Assembly: GCF_019710745.1 (NCBI RefSeq)
Contig: NZ_JAHKJW010000066.1
Coordinates: 1 to 37,255, forward strand
Direction: 5' to 3'
DNA length: 37,255 nt
Source of the DNA: Streptomyces beigongshangae
GTDB lineage: Bacteria; Actinomycetota; Actinomycetes; Streptomycetales; Streptomycetaceae
Shown: positions 1 to 9,168 of the stretch, one piece after another
Layout: every line of letters starts with the position of its first letter
Numbering within the stretch: the first letter of the stretch is position 1
Translations under genes and position numbers: made by a program
Notes under the pieces: generated by a model
What the model was told of the DNA's origin: nothing
The model's input: only the letters and a program-made list of their open reading frames with translations
Databases searched by the model: none

Positions 1-113
1 CGCGGTCCGCGCCCCGCGAGCGCCCCGTCCCGACCCCGGGCGAGGTCTTCCCGCCGCGGCGCAGGCCGGCCGGATCGCCCGCGGGTTCCGCCCGGCGGCT
101 CGCCGCCGTGTGA
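1..113 (+). other. possible 3' end of a gene cut by the window edge
   Basis: One forward frame is open from base 3 to a TGA at 111-113 and has G or C at nearly every third codon position, as real genes here do. The 36 visible residues are rich in Arg, Pro and Ala with no recognisable motif, so they would be a disordered C-terminal tail. The stretch is too short to exclude non-coding GC-rich DNA, and no product can be named. Confidence 0.25.
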
Positions 114-157
114 CGCGGCGCGCCACCCCGATCCCCGGCCGGCCCGCCGCCCTGGAC

Positions 158-163
158 TACCCT
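158..163 (+). promoter_or_regulatory. -10 box of a leaderless transcript
   Basis: TACCCT fits the actinobacterial -10 pattern TANNNT and ends 7 nt before the ATG at 171. There is no purine-rich ribosome-binding site in between, so transcription probably starts at or next to the start codon. No convincing -35 box is visible. Confidence 0.45.
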
Positions 164-170
164 GGACGGC

Positions 171-350
171 ATGGACTACGTCTCCGCGCTCGTGCCCCCG
201 GTAGTGATGGCCGCGTTCTTCACCGGTCTGATCGTGACGATCGTGAAGACCCAGGGCGGCGCCAACAAGGCCAAGGAGGACGCGGCGGTCGACGCGGCCC
301 TCGCCCGCGCCGAGCACACCCGCCGCACCCCCCGCGACACCGACGTCTGA
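171..350 (+). CDS. small single-pass membrane protein, 59 residues
   Basis: An ATG at 171 opens a 59-codon frame ending in TGA at 348-350. The protein starts MDYVSALVPPVV, has one hydrophobic segment at about residues 4-25 (many Val, Ala and Phe), then a charged Lys/Asp/Ala/Arg-rich cytoplasmic tail. The layout is that of a short type II or tail-in membrane protein. Similar short proteins of unknown role are, from memory, common in Streptomyces at this place near lsr2. The start is supported by the leaderless -10 box at 158-163, and the end by a strong terminator at 397-439, which makes this a single-gene transcription unit. Its function is unknown. Confidence 0.65.
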   Translation: MDYVSALVPPVVMAAFFTGLIVTIVKTQGGANKAKEDAAVDAALARAEHTRRTPRDTDV

Positions 351-396
351 GGCGCTCCGGGCCGCCACGGGACGGCCCGGACGCGCACGGCCCGGC

Positions 397-439
397 AGGG
401 CGTACGACTCATCAGCTTTTCGAGTCGTACGCCCTTTTT
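397..439 (+). terminator. intrinsic terminator after the small membrane protein gene
   Basis: Two perfectly complementary 14-nt arms (397-410 and 422-435) enclose an 11-nt loop and run into five T residues (435-439). This is the most classical stem-plus-U-tract terminator in the window. It isolates the 59-residue gene from the blaI-like gene. Confidence 0.9.
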
Positions 440-494
440 GCTGCTGTTTGCCGTTCAATGCCATGTCCACCGGGTGATGGAGGGCATCTCCCCC

Positions 495-500
495 TATTGT
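495..500 (+). promoter_or_regulatory. -10 box of leaderless blaI-like gene
   Basis: TATTGT lies 8 nt before the GTG at 509, and no Shine-Dalgarno sequence is present between them. This arrangement predicts a leaderless mRNA starting at the GTG. BlaI-family repressors often bind their own promoters, but no clear TACA/TGTA dyad is visible here. Confidence 0.45.
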
Positions 501-508
501 TCTGAGCT

Positions 509-1012
509 GTGCCTCGCCCATTGGGAGAACTCGAAGACTCGGTCATGACGAGGGTGTGGAAGTGGAACCGCCCGGTGACCGTCCGAGAAGTCCTGGAAGA
601 CCTTCGGCAGGAGCGGTCCATCGCCTACACCACGGTGATGACCGTTTTGGACAATCTCCATCAGAAGGGCTGGGTGCGTCGCGAGGCGGAAGGCCGGGCC
701 TATCGATATGAGGCCGTCTCCACCCGTGCCGCCTACGCGGCGGCACTCATGAACGACGCCTGGTCCCAGAGCGACAACCCGGCCGCCGCTCTCGTCGCCT
801 TCTTCGGGATGATGTCGCCGGAACAGCGTGAGGCGCTGCGTGATGCCGTACGTATCGTCCAAGGACCGGAAACACCCGCTCCGGAGAACGCGGCGGTCCG
901 GAACGCACCGGACGAGAACGCGACGGACGAGAACGCGCCGATCGGGAACGCGCCGATCGGGAACGCGGCGGGTGAGAACCCCGCCGCCGCGGAGGGCATG
1001 GGCGGGCGATAG
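509..1012 (+). CDS. BlaI/MecI-family transcriptional repressor with repeat tail
   Basis: The 167-residue protein has an N-terminal winged helix (about residues 1-80) typical of the BlaI/MecI/CopY family, with the recognition-helix segment AYTTVMTVLDNLHQKGW near residues 39-55. A dimerisation segment follows to about residue 120. Family members repress genes for beta-lactamases, membrane proteases or copper export and are released by proteolysis of the repressor. No BlaR-type sensor peptidase is next to it, so its target is unknown. The GTG start is chosen because it follows a -10 box directly (leaderless) and gives the usual family N-terminus. The last 45 residues or so are a low-complexity tail of seven Asn-ending pentapeptides encoded by 15-bp tandem repeats (875-979). 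The argA-like gene starts 9 nt downstream and is probably co-transcribed. Confidence 0.88.
   Translation: MPRPLGELEDSVMTRVWKWNRPVTVREVLEDLRQERSIAYTTVMTVLDNLHQKGWVRREAEGRAYRYEAVSTRAAYAAALMNDAWSQSDNPAAALVAFFGMMSPEQREALRDAVRIVQGPETPAPENAAVRNAPDENATDENAPIGNAPIGNAAGENPAAAEGMGGR
875..979 (+). repeat. seven 15-bp tandem repeats inside the blaI-like gene
   Basis: Seven successive 15-bp units, each ending in GGAAC, GAGAAC or GGGAAC, encode PAPEN, AAVRN, APDEN, ATDEN, APIGN, APIGN and AAGEN. Two adjacent units (935-949 and 950-964) are identical. Since 15 bp is five codons, gain or loss of units keeps the frame. Confidence 0.85.
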
Positions 1013-1021
1013 CGTCCGGAC

Positions 1022-1561
1022 ATGCCAGCAGAGCAGCCCGAAGTCAGCACTAATGCCCTCACCGTCCGCCGGGCCAGGACCAGCGATGTCCCGGCGGTCC
1101 GCGGTCTCCTCGACTCCTACGTCCGCGGTCGCATCCTGCTCGACAAAGCGACGGTGACGCTTTACGAGGACATCCAGGAGTTCTGGGTGGCGGAACGCGG
1201 CACCGGCCCCGCTGCGGAGGTCGTGGGCTGCGGCGCTCTGCACGTCATGTGGGAGGACCTCGCGGAAGTCCGCACCCTCGCCGTGAACCCCGCCCTGAAG
1301 GGCGCCGGCGTCGGCCACCGGCTGCTGGGCAAGTTGCTGGAGACCGCCCGGTGGCTCGGTGTTCGCCGGGTATTCTGCCTGACCTTCGAAGTCGACTTCT
1401 TCGCCAAGCACGGCTTCGTGGAGATCGGTGAGACGCCCGTTGACACCGATGTCCACGCCGAGCTGTTGCGTTCCTATGACGAGGGCGTGGCCGAGTTCCT
1501 GGGGCTCGAACGAGTGAAACCGAACACCTTGGGCAACAGCCGGATGCTTCTGCATCTGTGA
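1022..1561 (+). CDS. argA: amino-acid N-acetyltransferase (short-form N-acetylglutamate synthase)
   Basis: This 179-residue single-domain GNAT enzyme probably transfers acetyl from acetyl-CoA to the alpha-amino group of glutamate (or glutamine), the first step of arginine biosynthesis. The GNAT core is seen as VRRARTSDVPAVRGLL at the N-terminus, the acetyl-CoA-binding strand and loop EVRTLAVNPALKGAGVGHRLL at about residues 80-100 (Q/RxxGxG/A-type loop), and CLTFEVDFFAKHGFVEIGE near 118-136. The size and these motifs match the actinobacterial short NAGS type (M. tuberculosis Rv2747), which lacks the kinase-like domain of classical ArgA. The ATG lies 9 nt after the blaI-like stop, suggesting translational coupling. 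A GC-rich hairpin follows at 1563-1601. Other GNAT substrates cannot be excluded. Confidence 0.85.
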   Translation: MPAEQPEVSTNALTVRRARTSDVPAVRGLLDSYVRGRILLDKATVTLYEDIQEFWVAERGTGPAAEVVGCGALHVMWEDLAEVRTLAVNPALKGAGVGHRLLGKLLETARWLGVRRVFCLTFEVDFFAKHGFVEIGETPVDTDVHAELLRSYDEGVAEFLGLERVKPNTLGNSRMLLHL

Positions 1562-1562
1562 T

Positions 1563-1601
1563 CGCCGCCGGGTAATACTCCGGTGCATACCCCCGGCGGC
1601 G
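1563..1601 (+). terminator. possible hairpin terminator after argA
   Basis: Ten-nucleotide complementary arms CGCCGCCGGG (1563-1572) and CCCGGCGGCG (1592-1601) enclose a 19-nt loop directly after the argA stop codon. There is no T-run, as is common for Streptomyces terminators. Confidence 0.45.
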
Positions 1602-1689
1602 GCCCGTCGGCCCTTGCCCGGTGTCCCTATGTCCGAAACGCACATGTTTCCGGTCTTCGCGGGCCCACCGGTCTCTGCCAGGGGTTCGC

Positions 1690-1821
1690 AGGGGTTTGTG
1701 TTTTCACGGCAAAAGCGGTTTGCTTTCCGACGTACTGCAGTAGTGCATATAACAAGGGGACGCGAAACTGCGGCGGCCGCCGTGGACCCCGGCCCTGAAG
1801 ATATCGATGAAAGGAAATCCA
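1690..1821 (+). promoter_or_regulatory. AT-richer promoter region of lsr2
   Basis: The 260-nt interval before lsr2 contains a stretch (about 1693-1755) clearly richer in A and T than its surroundings, with a short inverted repeat GCAAA-N5-TTTGC and a possible -10 TATAAC at 1748-1753. A -35 match is weak (TTCCGA at 1725-1730, 17-nt spacing). Lsr2 prefers AT-rich DNA, so autoregulation here is plausible but inferred. A ribosome-binding site AAGGAA at 1811-1816 precedes the GTG at 1822. Confidence 0.4.
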
Positions 1822-2157
1822 GTGGCACAGAAGGTTCAGGTCCTTCTTGTCGATGACCTCGACGGCGGCGAGGCGGACGAGACCGTGACGTTCGCGTTGG
1901 ACGGCAAGACGTACGAGATCGATCTCACCACTGCCAATGCGGACAAGCTCCGTGGACTTCTCGAGCCCTACGTCAAGGGTGGCCGCCGTACCGGGGGCCG
2001 TGCCTCGGGCGGTCGCGGAAAGGCGCGTGCGGCTTCGGGCGGCAGCCAGGACACCGCGCAGATCCGCGCCTGGGCGAAGGAGAACGGTTACGAGGTCAAC
2101 GACCGCGGCCGCGTTCCGGCGTCCATTCGCGAGGCCTACGAGAAGGCCAACGGCTGA
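1822..2157 (+). CDS. lsr2: Lsr2, nucleoid-associated xenogeneic silencer
   Basis: Lsr2 is an H-NS-like protein that coats AT-rich, often horizontally acquired DNA and silences it; in Streptomyces it represses many specialised-metabolite clusters. The 111-residue product begins MAQKVQVLLVDDLDGGEADET, with the oligomerisation domain at about residues 1-55. A basic Gly/Arg linker follows, and the DNA-binding domain starts near residue 72 with IRAWAKENGYEVNDRGRVP, containing the RGR AT-hook-like motif that inserts into the minor groove. The GTG at 1822 is chosen over the ATG at 1807 because it has AAGGAA 6 nt upstream and gives the family's conserved N-terminus; the ATG would add MKGNP. Its 3' end overlaps the convergent SCO3374-like gene by 22 bp. 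Confidence 0.95.
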   Translation: MAQKVQVLLVDDLDGGEADETVTFALDGKTYEIDLTTANADKLRGLLEPYVKGGRRTGGRASGGRGKARAASGGSQDTAQIRAWAKENGYEVNDRGRVPASIREAYEKANG

Positions 2158-2738
2158 GCGCTGCGATGCCGCAGCCGGACGCGGTGGCACCCCGTGGCCA
2201 CCGTCTCCACGAGTCGTACGAGATCGGGGGCGTCCCCACCGCCCCTGCCGAGGGCGGACAGCGTCGGCAGCGACGACTCCACCTCGCGGCCGGGCTCAGG
2301 GGGCCGCAGCCATACGGCGGCCCCCTGCGAGCCGGTCACCCGGGCGAGGCCCGGCGGCAGCGGCGCCTCGACGCGCCCGCCCGAGCCGGTCGCCCCGATG
2401 TCCAGTGCGAGGGAGCCCCACTCCAGCCAGTCCAGGAGTCCCGGCAGTTCCTCCGCGCCCCCCGCGGCGACGAACAGCCGCATCCGGTCCGCCCGCACCG
2501 CGACCGGGGAGCCCGGACCCAGGTGCCGCAGCGCCGCGTACCCCGCCTCCGCGGGCACGTCCAGGACGTCGAACCGCAGCCCCGTCGGCAGGTGCACCGG
2601 AGTGCCGGGCACCGTGGCCCACCCCAGTTCGTTCTCGTACCAGTGCCGGACCGTGTCGACCGGTGGGACCGGCGGGACCGGCGTGGCCCGGTGGTTCGCG
2701 CCGGACGGACGACGGGGGAAGGGGACCGAGGGGACCAT
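2136..2738 (-). CDS. SCO3374-family conserved protein of unknown function
   Basis: The 200-residue product has a conserved core from about residue 30 (VRHWYENELGWATVPGTPV) through DVLDVPAEAGYAALRHLG, RLFVAAGGAEELPGLLDWLEW and the end segment APDLVRLVETVA. I recognise this as the Streptomyces family named after S. coelicolor SCO3374, found between lsr2 and clpC. The NELGWATVPGTPV segment recalls the start of bifunctional primase/polymerase N-terminal domains, but no catalytic acidic motif is evident, so no activity is assigned. The first 28 residues are Pro/Arg-rich and may not be translated; the ATG at 2738 has no strong ribosome-binding site. It runs convergent to lsr2 and overlaps its last 22 bp. 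Confidence 0.75.
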   Translation of the reverse strand: MVPSVPFPRRPSGANHRATPVPPVPPVDTVRHWYENELGWATVPGTPVHLPTGLRFDVLDVPAEAGYAALRHLGPGSPVAVRADRMRLFVAAGGAEELPGLLDWLEWGSLALDIGATGSGGRVEAPLPPGLARVTGSQGAAVWLRPPEPGREVESSLPTLSALGRGGGDAPDLVRLVETVATGCHRVRLRHRSAQPLAFS

Positions 2739-2949
2739 GCGAAGCCAACCGCCCGGAGGGCGTCCGGGTTACGCTGGGTGGCCCGGCGGGTGCGGAGGGT
2801 GCCGATCGGGCGGGCGTGCCGGGCCGGTGGCCGGCGCAAGGCTGTTCGCCCGTAGCGGAGGGAACCGGCGTACCCGGCATGGAGTGTCAGTGCGTACGGG
2901 TAAGACATCCCTAGTGGGAGGGGCGACACGCACGGTTCGGGCATCTCAC

Positions 2950-2966
2950 GTTCGCCATCGGCGTAC
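2950..2966 (+). promoter_or_regulatory. ClgR-like operator upstream of clpC
   Basis: GTTCGC at 2950-2955, five nucleotides, then GCGTAC at 2961-2966. This matches the GTTCGC-N5-GCG motif described for ClgR, the activator of clp and lon genes in Streptomyces. The full inverted repeat would be GTTCGC-N5-GCGAAC, so there is one mismatch. It lies 213 nt before the clpC start. Confidence 0.6.
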
Positions 2967-3163
2967 AGCTGGCGAGGGTATCTGCTTGGCCTGCGGGAAC
3001 ATCGCCCAGCACCATCGGGTTGGAGCAGATGTCGGCGTTCGGGTTCAGGAGGCAGTGCTGGTTCTCGGTCCGGTGTCGGCAGTTGGAATGAGCGGTCCCC
3101 GCTTGCGGGACTAAGCTGCGGAAGGACAGGGAGGGGAGCGTCCCCTTACTGCCTGACCGCTCT

Positions 3164-3169
3164 GAGGAG
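3164..3169 (+). promoter_or_regulatory. ribosome-binding site of clpC
   Basis: GAGGAG ends 9 nt before the ATG at 3179 and fixes the clpC start. Confidence 0.7.
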
Positions 3170-3178
3170 CGATTAACG

Positions 3179-5707
<2,529 letters not shown>

Positions 5708-5787
5708 CCTCCGGGTCCGCCTGAGAACGACCGCCCGGCGGACGGACTGCCCGCCTGTCCGCCGGGCGACCGATCCGCCGAGTGACC

Positions 5788-5819
5788 GAGGGGCCGGTGC
5801 TTTCGAGCACCGGCCCCTT
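5788..5819. terminator. bidirectional terminator between clpC and the NACHT gene
   Basis: A perfect 12-bp stem (5790-5801 with 5806-5817) with a TTCG tetraloop, extended by an A-T and a G-T pair. It sits between convergent genes, ends in TTC on the plus strand and can serve both strands. Confidence 0.85.
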
Positions 5820-5860
5820 CGGCCTGCCGGGGCGTCCTTGCCCTGGATGCCTCGGAGGTC

Positions 5861-8800
5861 CTAGAGGACGGTGTACATCTTCGTGACGGTGTGCATGTCC
5901 GGGAAGAGCCGGCGGGTGTGCTCGGGTACGTCCGCCGCCTCAGGGACGAGGTTGAACACGACGGAGCGCAGCCCGGGGAACAGGGCCGGAACCCGGGAAA
6001 GGTCCTCGTCCCCGGTGAACCCGTCGAGGCGGAGCCGCTCGACACCCGGCAGGACGGGACCTTCGTCCCATGGAAGGGCGGCCCATCTCAGCCCCAGTTC
6101 CTCCAGTCCGGGAAGCAGCGCCACCTCCGCGAGGTCCTCGGGAGTGAGCGGTTCGAAGAGGGCCCCCAGGACCAGTGTTCGCAACGAGTCCAGGTGCCGC
6201 AGGCCGCGCAGTCCGGTGAACCGGAGGGCGTGTCCGCTGAAGCGCAGCGAAGTGAGCGGCAGCCGCGGAAGGGCGGCGTCGAGGGAGTCTCCCTGGAGAG
6301 GCAGACCGATGCCGAGTTCGCGCAGAGTGGCCGAACCGGAGAGCGGGGCCAGCGCGTCCGGCCTCTCCAGTCCCCGCATGCGGTCCAGCGACAGCTGCTC
6401 CAGCGGCAGTGCGGCCGGCGTGCTCAGGTCGGCGATGTGCGCACTGCTGCGGACGGTCAGACGCCGGAGCCGGCGCAGGCCCGCGAGCACGCTCAGATCG
6501 CGCAGCCGGTCGTTCGACCGGATGACGAGCGAACGTGTCGTGTCCGCTCCGAGGCAGGTCCTCAGTTCCGCCGCCTCGATGTTCCCGACGAGGTCGAGGC
6601 CGGGACGGCCGCCGAAGGAGCGCAGGACGTGCAACTGGGCGGCCGAGTGCGCGGTGAAGTACAGGCCCTCCGGCGGCAGGTGGGCGATGACCTCGGCTCC
6701 GTACCGCTCGGTGTCGAAGCGGTCCCAGGCCCAGGTGAGCTGGGCGCGGACCGACACACGGGGGTGGGTGCGGAAGCGGGCCAGGACCGGGACGGCGGCG
6801 TCGGTGCCGATGAGGGAGGCCGTGACGACGACCGCCCTGGCCTCCGCCTCCGACAGGCCCTCGGGTCCGGGCAGGAGCTCCAGGACCAGCGGGCCCACCG
6901 CGGCCAGCTCCCGGGCCTCCTCCGCGGTGCGGGGCGGGATGAGCGTGGCCGCCTGCTCCTCCACGGCGGCCCTGACCCGCGGATCGAGTTCCGTGGCGTG
7001 CTCCAGGCCGGCGAGGGCGAGCAGCCGGATGCGGGTGCCCCCGGCGGGCCCGGCGTGTTCGGCGGCGGCCAGCAACCGGGTCAGGAACTCCGCCCGTTCG
7101 TGGGGCCGGGCGTGGGCGACGGCCATCCGGATCACGTCCGACCACTGGGAGTCGGCGGCGGACCGCAGGAGGAGCCCGAAGTCGCCGTCCTCCACGGCCG
7201 CCTTCGCACCGAGGTAGTCCTGGAAGGTGCGGTGGACGAACTCGACGGTCCCCGCCGAGGGCTCGCGCAGCAGTCCGCTGCGCACGAGGAGATGGCGGTA
7301 GATCGTCGGGGCGTCCCCCTGGCTCGCGACGGCGGGCAGCGAGGGCAGGGCGTCCGCGACGATGCGCTCGGCCCGCTCGCGGTCCATCTCCAGCCGGTTG
7401 TTGCGGATCAGCCAGTAGGCCAGGCGCTGGAGGAGCCGGACCTGCGGGAGTTCGGGGAGGCGGACGTCGTCGTGCGGGAGCATGTCCCGCTCCCGGTCGC
7501 GGCGCGCGAGGAGCATGGAGAGCGCGGCGTCGTACAGCTCCTGCCGTCCGTGCGGCAGATAGCCGCGCCGGTCCCGGTGCAGGGCGCAGATCAGGCCGCA
7601 CATCAGCGGGTTGGTGGCCAGCCGGCCCAGGTCCGGCCTGGTGCCGACGGCGTCCAGGAGCGAGGTCTCGTACGCGTCGAGGCGTCCGGTGTCCGGGGTG
7701 CCGGCGCGGGCCGCCGTGTGCCAGCGCCCGATGAACGCCCTGACGTCGTCGCGGCTCATCGGTGCGAGCGTCAGCTCGGTGAAGCCGTCCGCGGCGAGCC
7801 AGTTCTCCCGTACGGCCGAGGGGCGCGAGGTGACCAGCCACTGGTTGCCCGGGTAGGCGTCGAGCAGGTCGCGCAGCCAGCGGCGGGTCCGCTCGCGGTC
7901 GGGTTCCGGGATCTCGTCGATGCCGTCGACGAGCAGCAGGGCGCGGCCCGCCCCGAGCACCCGGTCGGCCCAGCCGTCCGGGGCGGCGCCGTGGAAGGGC
8001 ACGCGGGTGGCGGCCAGGAAGTCCGCCGGCGCGGGCAGTGCGCCGGGATGGCGTACGAGCGTGCGCAGCGGCAGGACGAAGGGGATCCGGTCGCCGCGTC
8101 CGCCCCGCGCCGCCGTCACCGCGAGCCACTGCACCAGCGTGGTCTTGCCCGAGCCGGCCACCCCCCTCAGCAGCACCAGGTCCTGCTCGGACAGGGCCTC
8201 CTCGGCGGACAGCGCCGGACCGGGCGCGCCGGCTGCTCCGTCGGCCATCCCGCCGGCCATCCCGCCGTCCTCGTCGCCGGTGGCCGGGCGCAGGGCCCGC
8301 AGGGTGAGGTAGGCGACGTCCAGGGGCCAGCGGTCCGGTGAGTCCACCAGGTCGATGCCGTAGATCGTGAGCTGCCCGTGCTTCGCCGCCGTGTAGGCGA
8401 GGAAGCGCCGCTCGAACTCCGCGTCGCCCCCGCCGGCGGGTGGCGTACGGGCGATCAGCTCGTCCACCTTCGCCAGCAGCTCGGCCTGCCGCCGCGTCTG
8501 CTCGACCAAGGTCCTGGGGACGAAGGCCGAGCGCTGGGTGAAGAAGTGCAGGATGTGCAGACAGGCCGTGTCGAGCAGCCGCTCGTAGAACACCGTCGCG
8601 TCGAGGCCGAGGTCCCGGCCGGGGTCCCCCGCGGTGCGGCGCAGGTGGCGAGCCAGATCCGCGTGGCCGAGCTCCACGGCCTGCGCGTCCGTCATCGTGA
8701 GGTCGCCGAGGGCGTACAGGGTGTCGGCGAGGGCGTGGACGACGGCCTGTTCCTCGTCCGCGGGGACGGACCGTTCGGCGGTCCCCCTGAGCGCCCGGCC

Positions 8801-8995
8801 GACCAGCTCGGTGGCGAGCCGGGTCACGTCCTTCCTGCTCAGCGTGCGCTGCTCGCCCCTGAAGGAGACGCGGGACGAGATGCGTACGGGCCTGTCGACC
8901 AGGTCCGCGCCCGGCCCGTCCGTCACGAAGAGCTTCCTGATGAGCGGTGTGGCCACAGCGGACGCCAGCCGCACACCCACGGTCGTCGGTTCCAT
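5861..8995 (-). CDS. NACHT-domain STAND ATPase with leucine-rich repeats
   Basis: The product (1044 residues) has the architecture of bacterial NLR-like proteins. Residues 1-180 form an alpha-helical N-terminal domain like those found before NACHT modules in Streptomyces. A Gly/Ala linker with GGMAGGMADG follows at 244-258. The NACHT ATPase shows Walker A GVAGSGKTT at 278-286, Walker B LLLVDGIDE at 353-361 (the DGxDE form typical of NACHT) and a sensor-like VTSRPS at 388-393. Winged-helix/helical segments follow to about 640 (EFVHRTFQDYLGAKA), then HEAT-like helices. Irregular leucine-rich repeats occupy about 780-1030 (LRRLRRLTVRSS, LPLTSLRFSG, LPGLEELGLRW). Some bacterial NACHT proteins defend against phage (bNACHT); others are of unknown role. 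No nuclease, TIR or protease effector domain is visible. The ATG at 8995 has GGGGGA upstream; an in-frame ATG at 9013 lacks a site. It faces the esterase gene divergently. Confidence 0.88.
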   Translation of the reverse strand: MEPTTVGVRLASAVATPLIRKLFVTDGPGADLVDRPVRISSRVSFRGEQRTLSRKDVTRLATELVGRALRGTAERSVPADEEQAVVHALADTLYALGDLTMTDAQAVELGHADLARHLRRTAGDPGRDLGLDATVFYERLLDTACLHILHFFTQRSAFVPRTLVEQTRRQAELLAKVDELIARTPPAGGGDAEFERRFLAYTAAKHGQLTIYGIDLVDSPDRWPLDVAYLTLRALRPATGDEDGGMAGGMADGAAGAPGPALSAEEALSEQDLVLLRGVAGSGKTTLVQWLAVTAARGGRGDRIPFVLPLRTLVRHPGALPAPADFLAATRVPFHGAAPDGWADRVLGAGRALLLVDGIDEIPEPDRERTRRWLRDLLDAYPGNQWLVTSRPSAVRENWLAADGFTELTLAPMSRDDVRAFIGRWHTAARAGTPDTGRLDAYETSLLDAVGTRPDLGRLATNPLMCGLICALHRDRRGYLPHGRQELYDAALSMLLARRDRERDMLPHDDVRLPELPQVRLLQRLAYWLIRNNRLEMDRERAERIVADALPSLPAVASQGDAPTIYRHLLVRSGLLREPSAGTVEFVHRTFQDYLGAKAAVEDGDFGLLLRSAADSQWSDVIRMAVAHARPHERAEFLTRLLAAAEHAGPAGGTRIRLLALAGLEHATELDPRVRAAVEEQAATLIPPRTAEEARELAAVGPLVLELLPGPEGLSEAEARAVVVTASLIGTDAAVPVLARFRTHPRVSVRAQLTWAWDRFDTERYGAEVIAHLPPEGLYFTAHSAAQLHVLRSFGGRPGLDLVGNIEAAELRTCLGADTTRSLVIRSNDRLRDLSVLAGLRRLRRLTVRSSAHIADLSTPAALPLEQLSLDRMRGLERPDALAPLSGSATLRELGIGLPLQGDSLDAALPRLPLTSLRFSGHALRFTGLRGLRHLDSLRTLVLGALFEPLTPEDLAEVALLPGLEELGLRWAALPWDEGPVLPGVERLRLDGFTGDEDLSRVPALFPGLRSVVFNLVPEAADVPEHTRRLFPDMHTVTKMYTVL

Positions 8996-9168
8996 GGCAT
9001 CCCCCGAGGTCATGGTGAGTGGTCCGCCAGCGTATCGGCCGGGACGCACTCCCGTCGTGGATCTTGAAGGGATCGTGGATCTCGGCGGGAGGGGGTGAGG
9101 CGGTGGCCGTGCGACCCGGTTCGGCGGGAGGATCCGTGGTGTCCGAACCGTCCACGGAGGGAGCGGCC

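Larger units (their letters stand above)
2739..3178. promoter_or_regulatory. divergent promoter region of clpC and the SCO3374-like gene
   Basis: This 440-nt interval holds no credible gene; the open frames across it lack ribosome-binding sites and family features. It contains a ClgR-like site (2950-2966) and the clpC ribosome-binding site (3164-3169). The last 120 nt probably form the clpC leader. Confidence 0.5.

Noticed and set aside
2194..3114. 306-codon forward frame across the SCO3374-like gene and clpC promoter region
   Set aside because: Antisense to a conserved gene and then through promoter DNA, with no ribosome-binding site and no domain.
5891..8341. 816-codon frame antisense to the NACHT gene
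   Set aside because: No conserved domain; Gln/Gly/Arg/Val-rich composition typical of antisense frames. The NACHT motifs are all on the minus strand.
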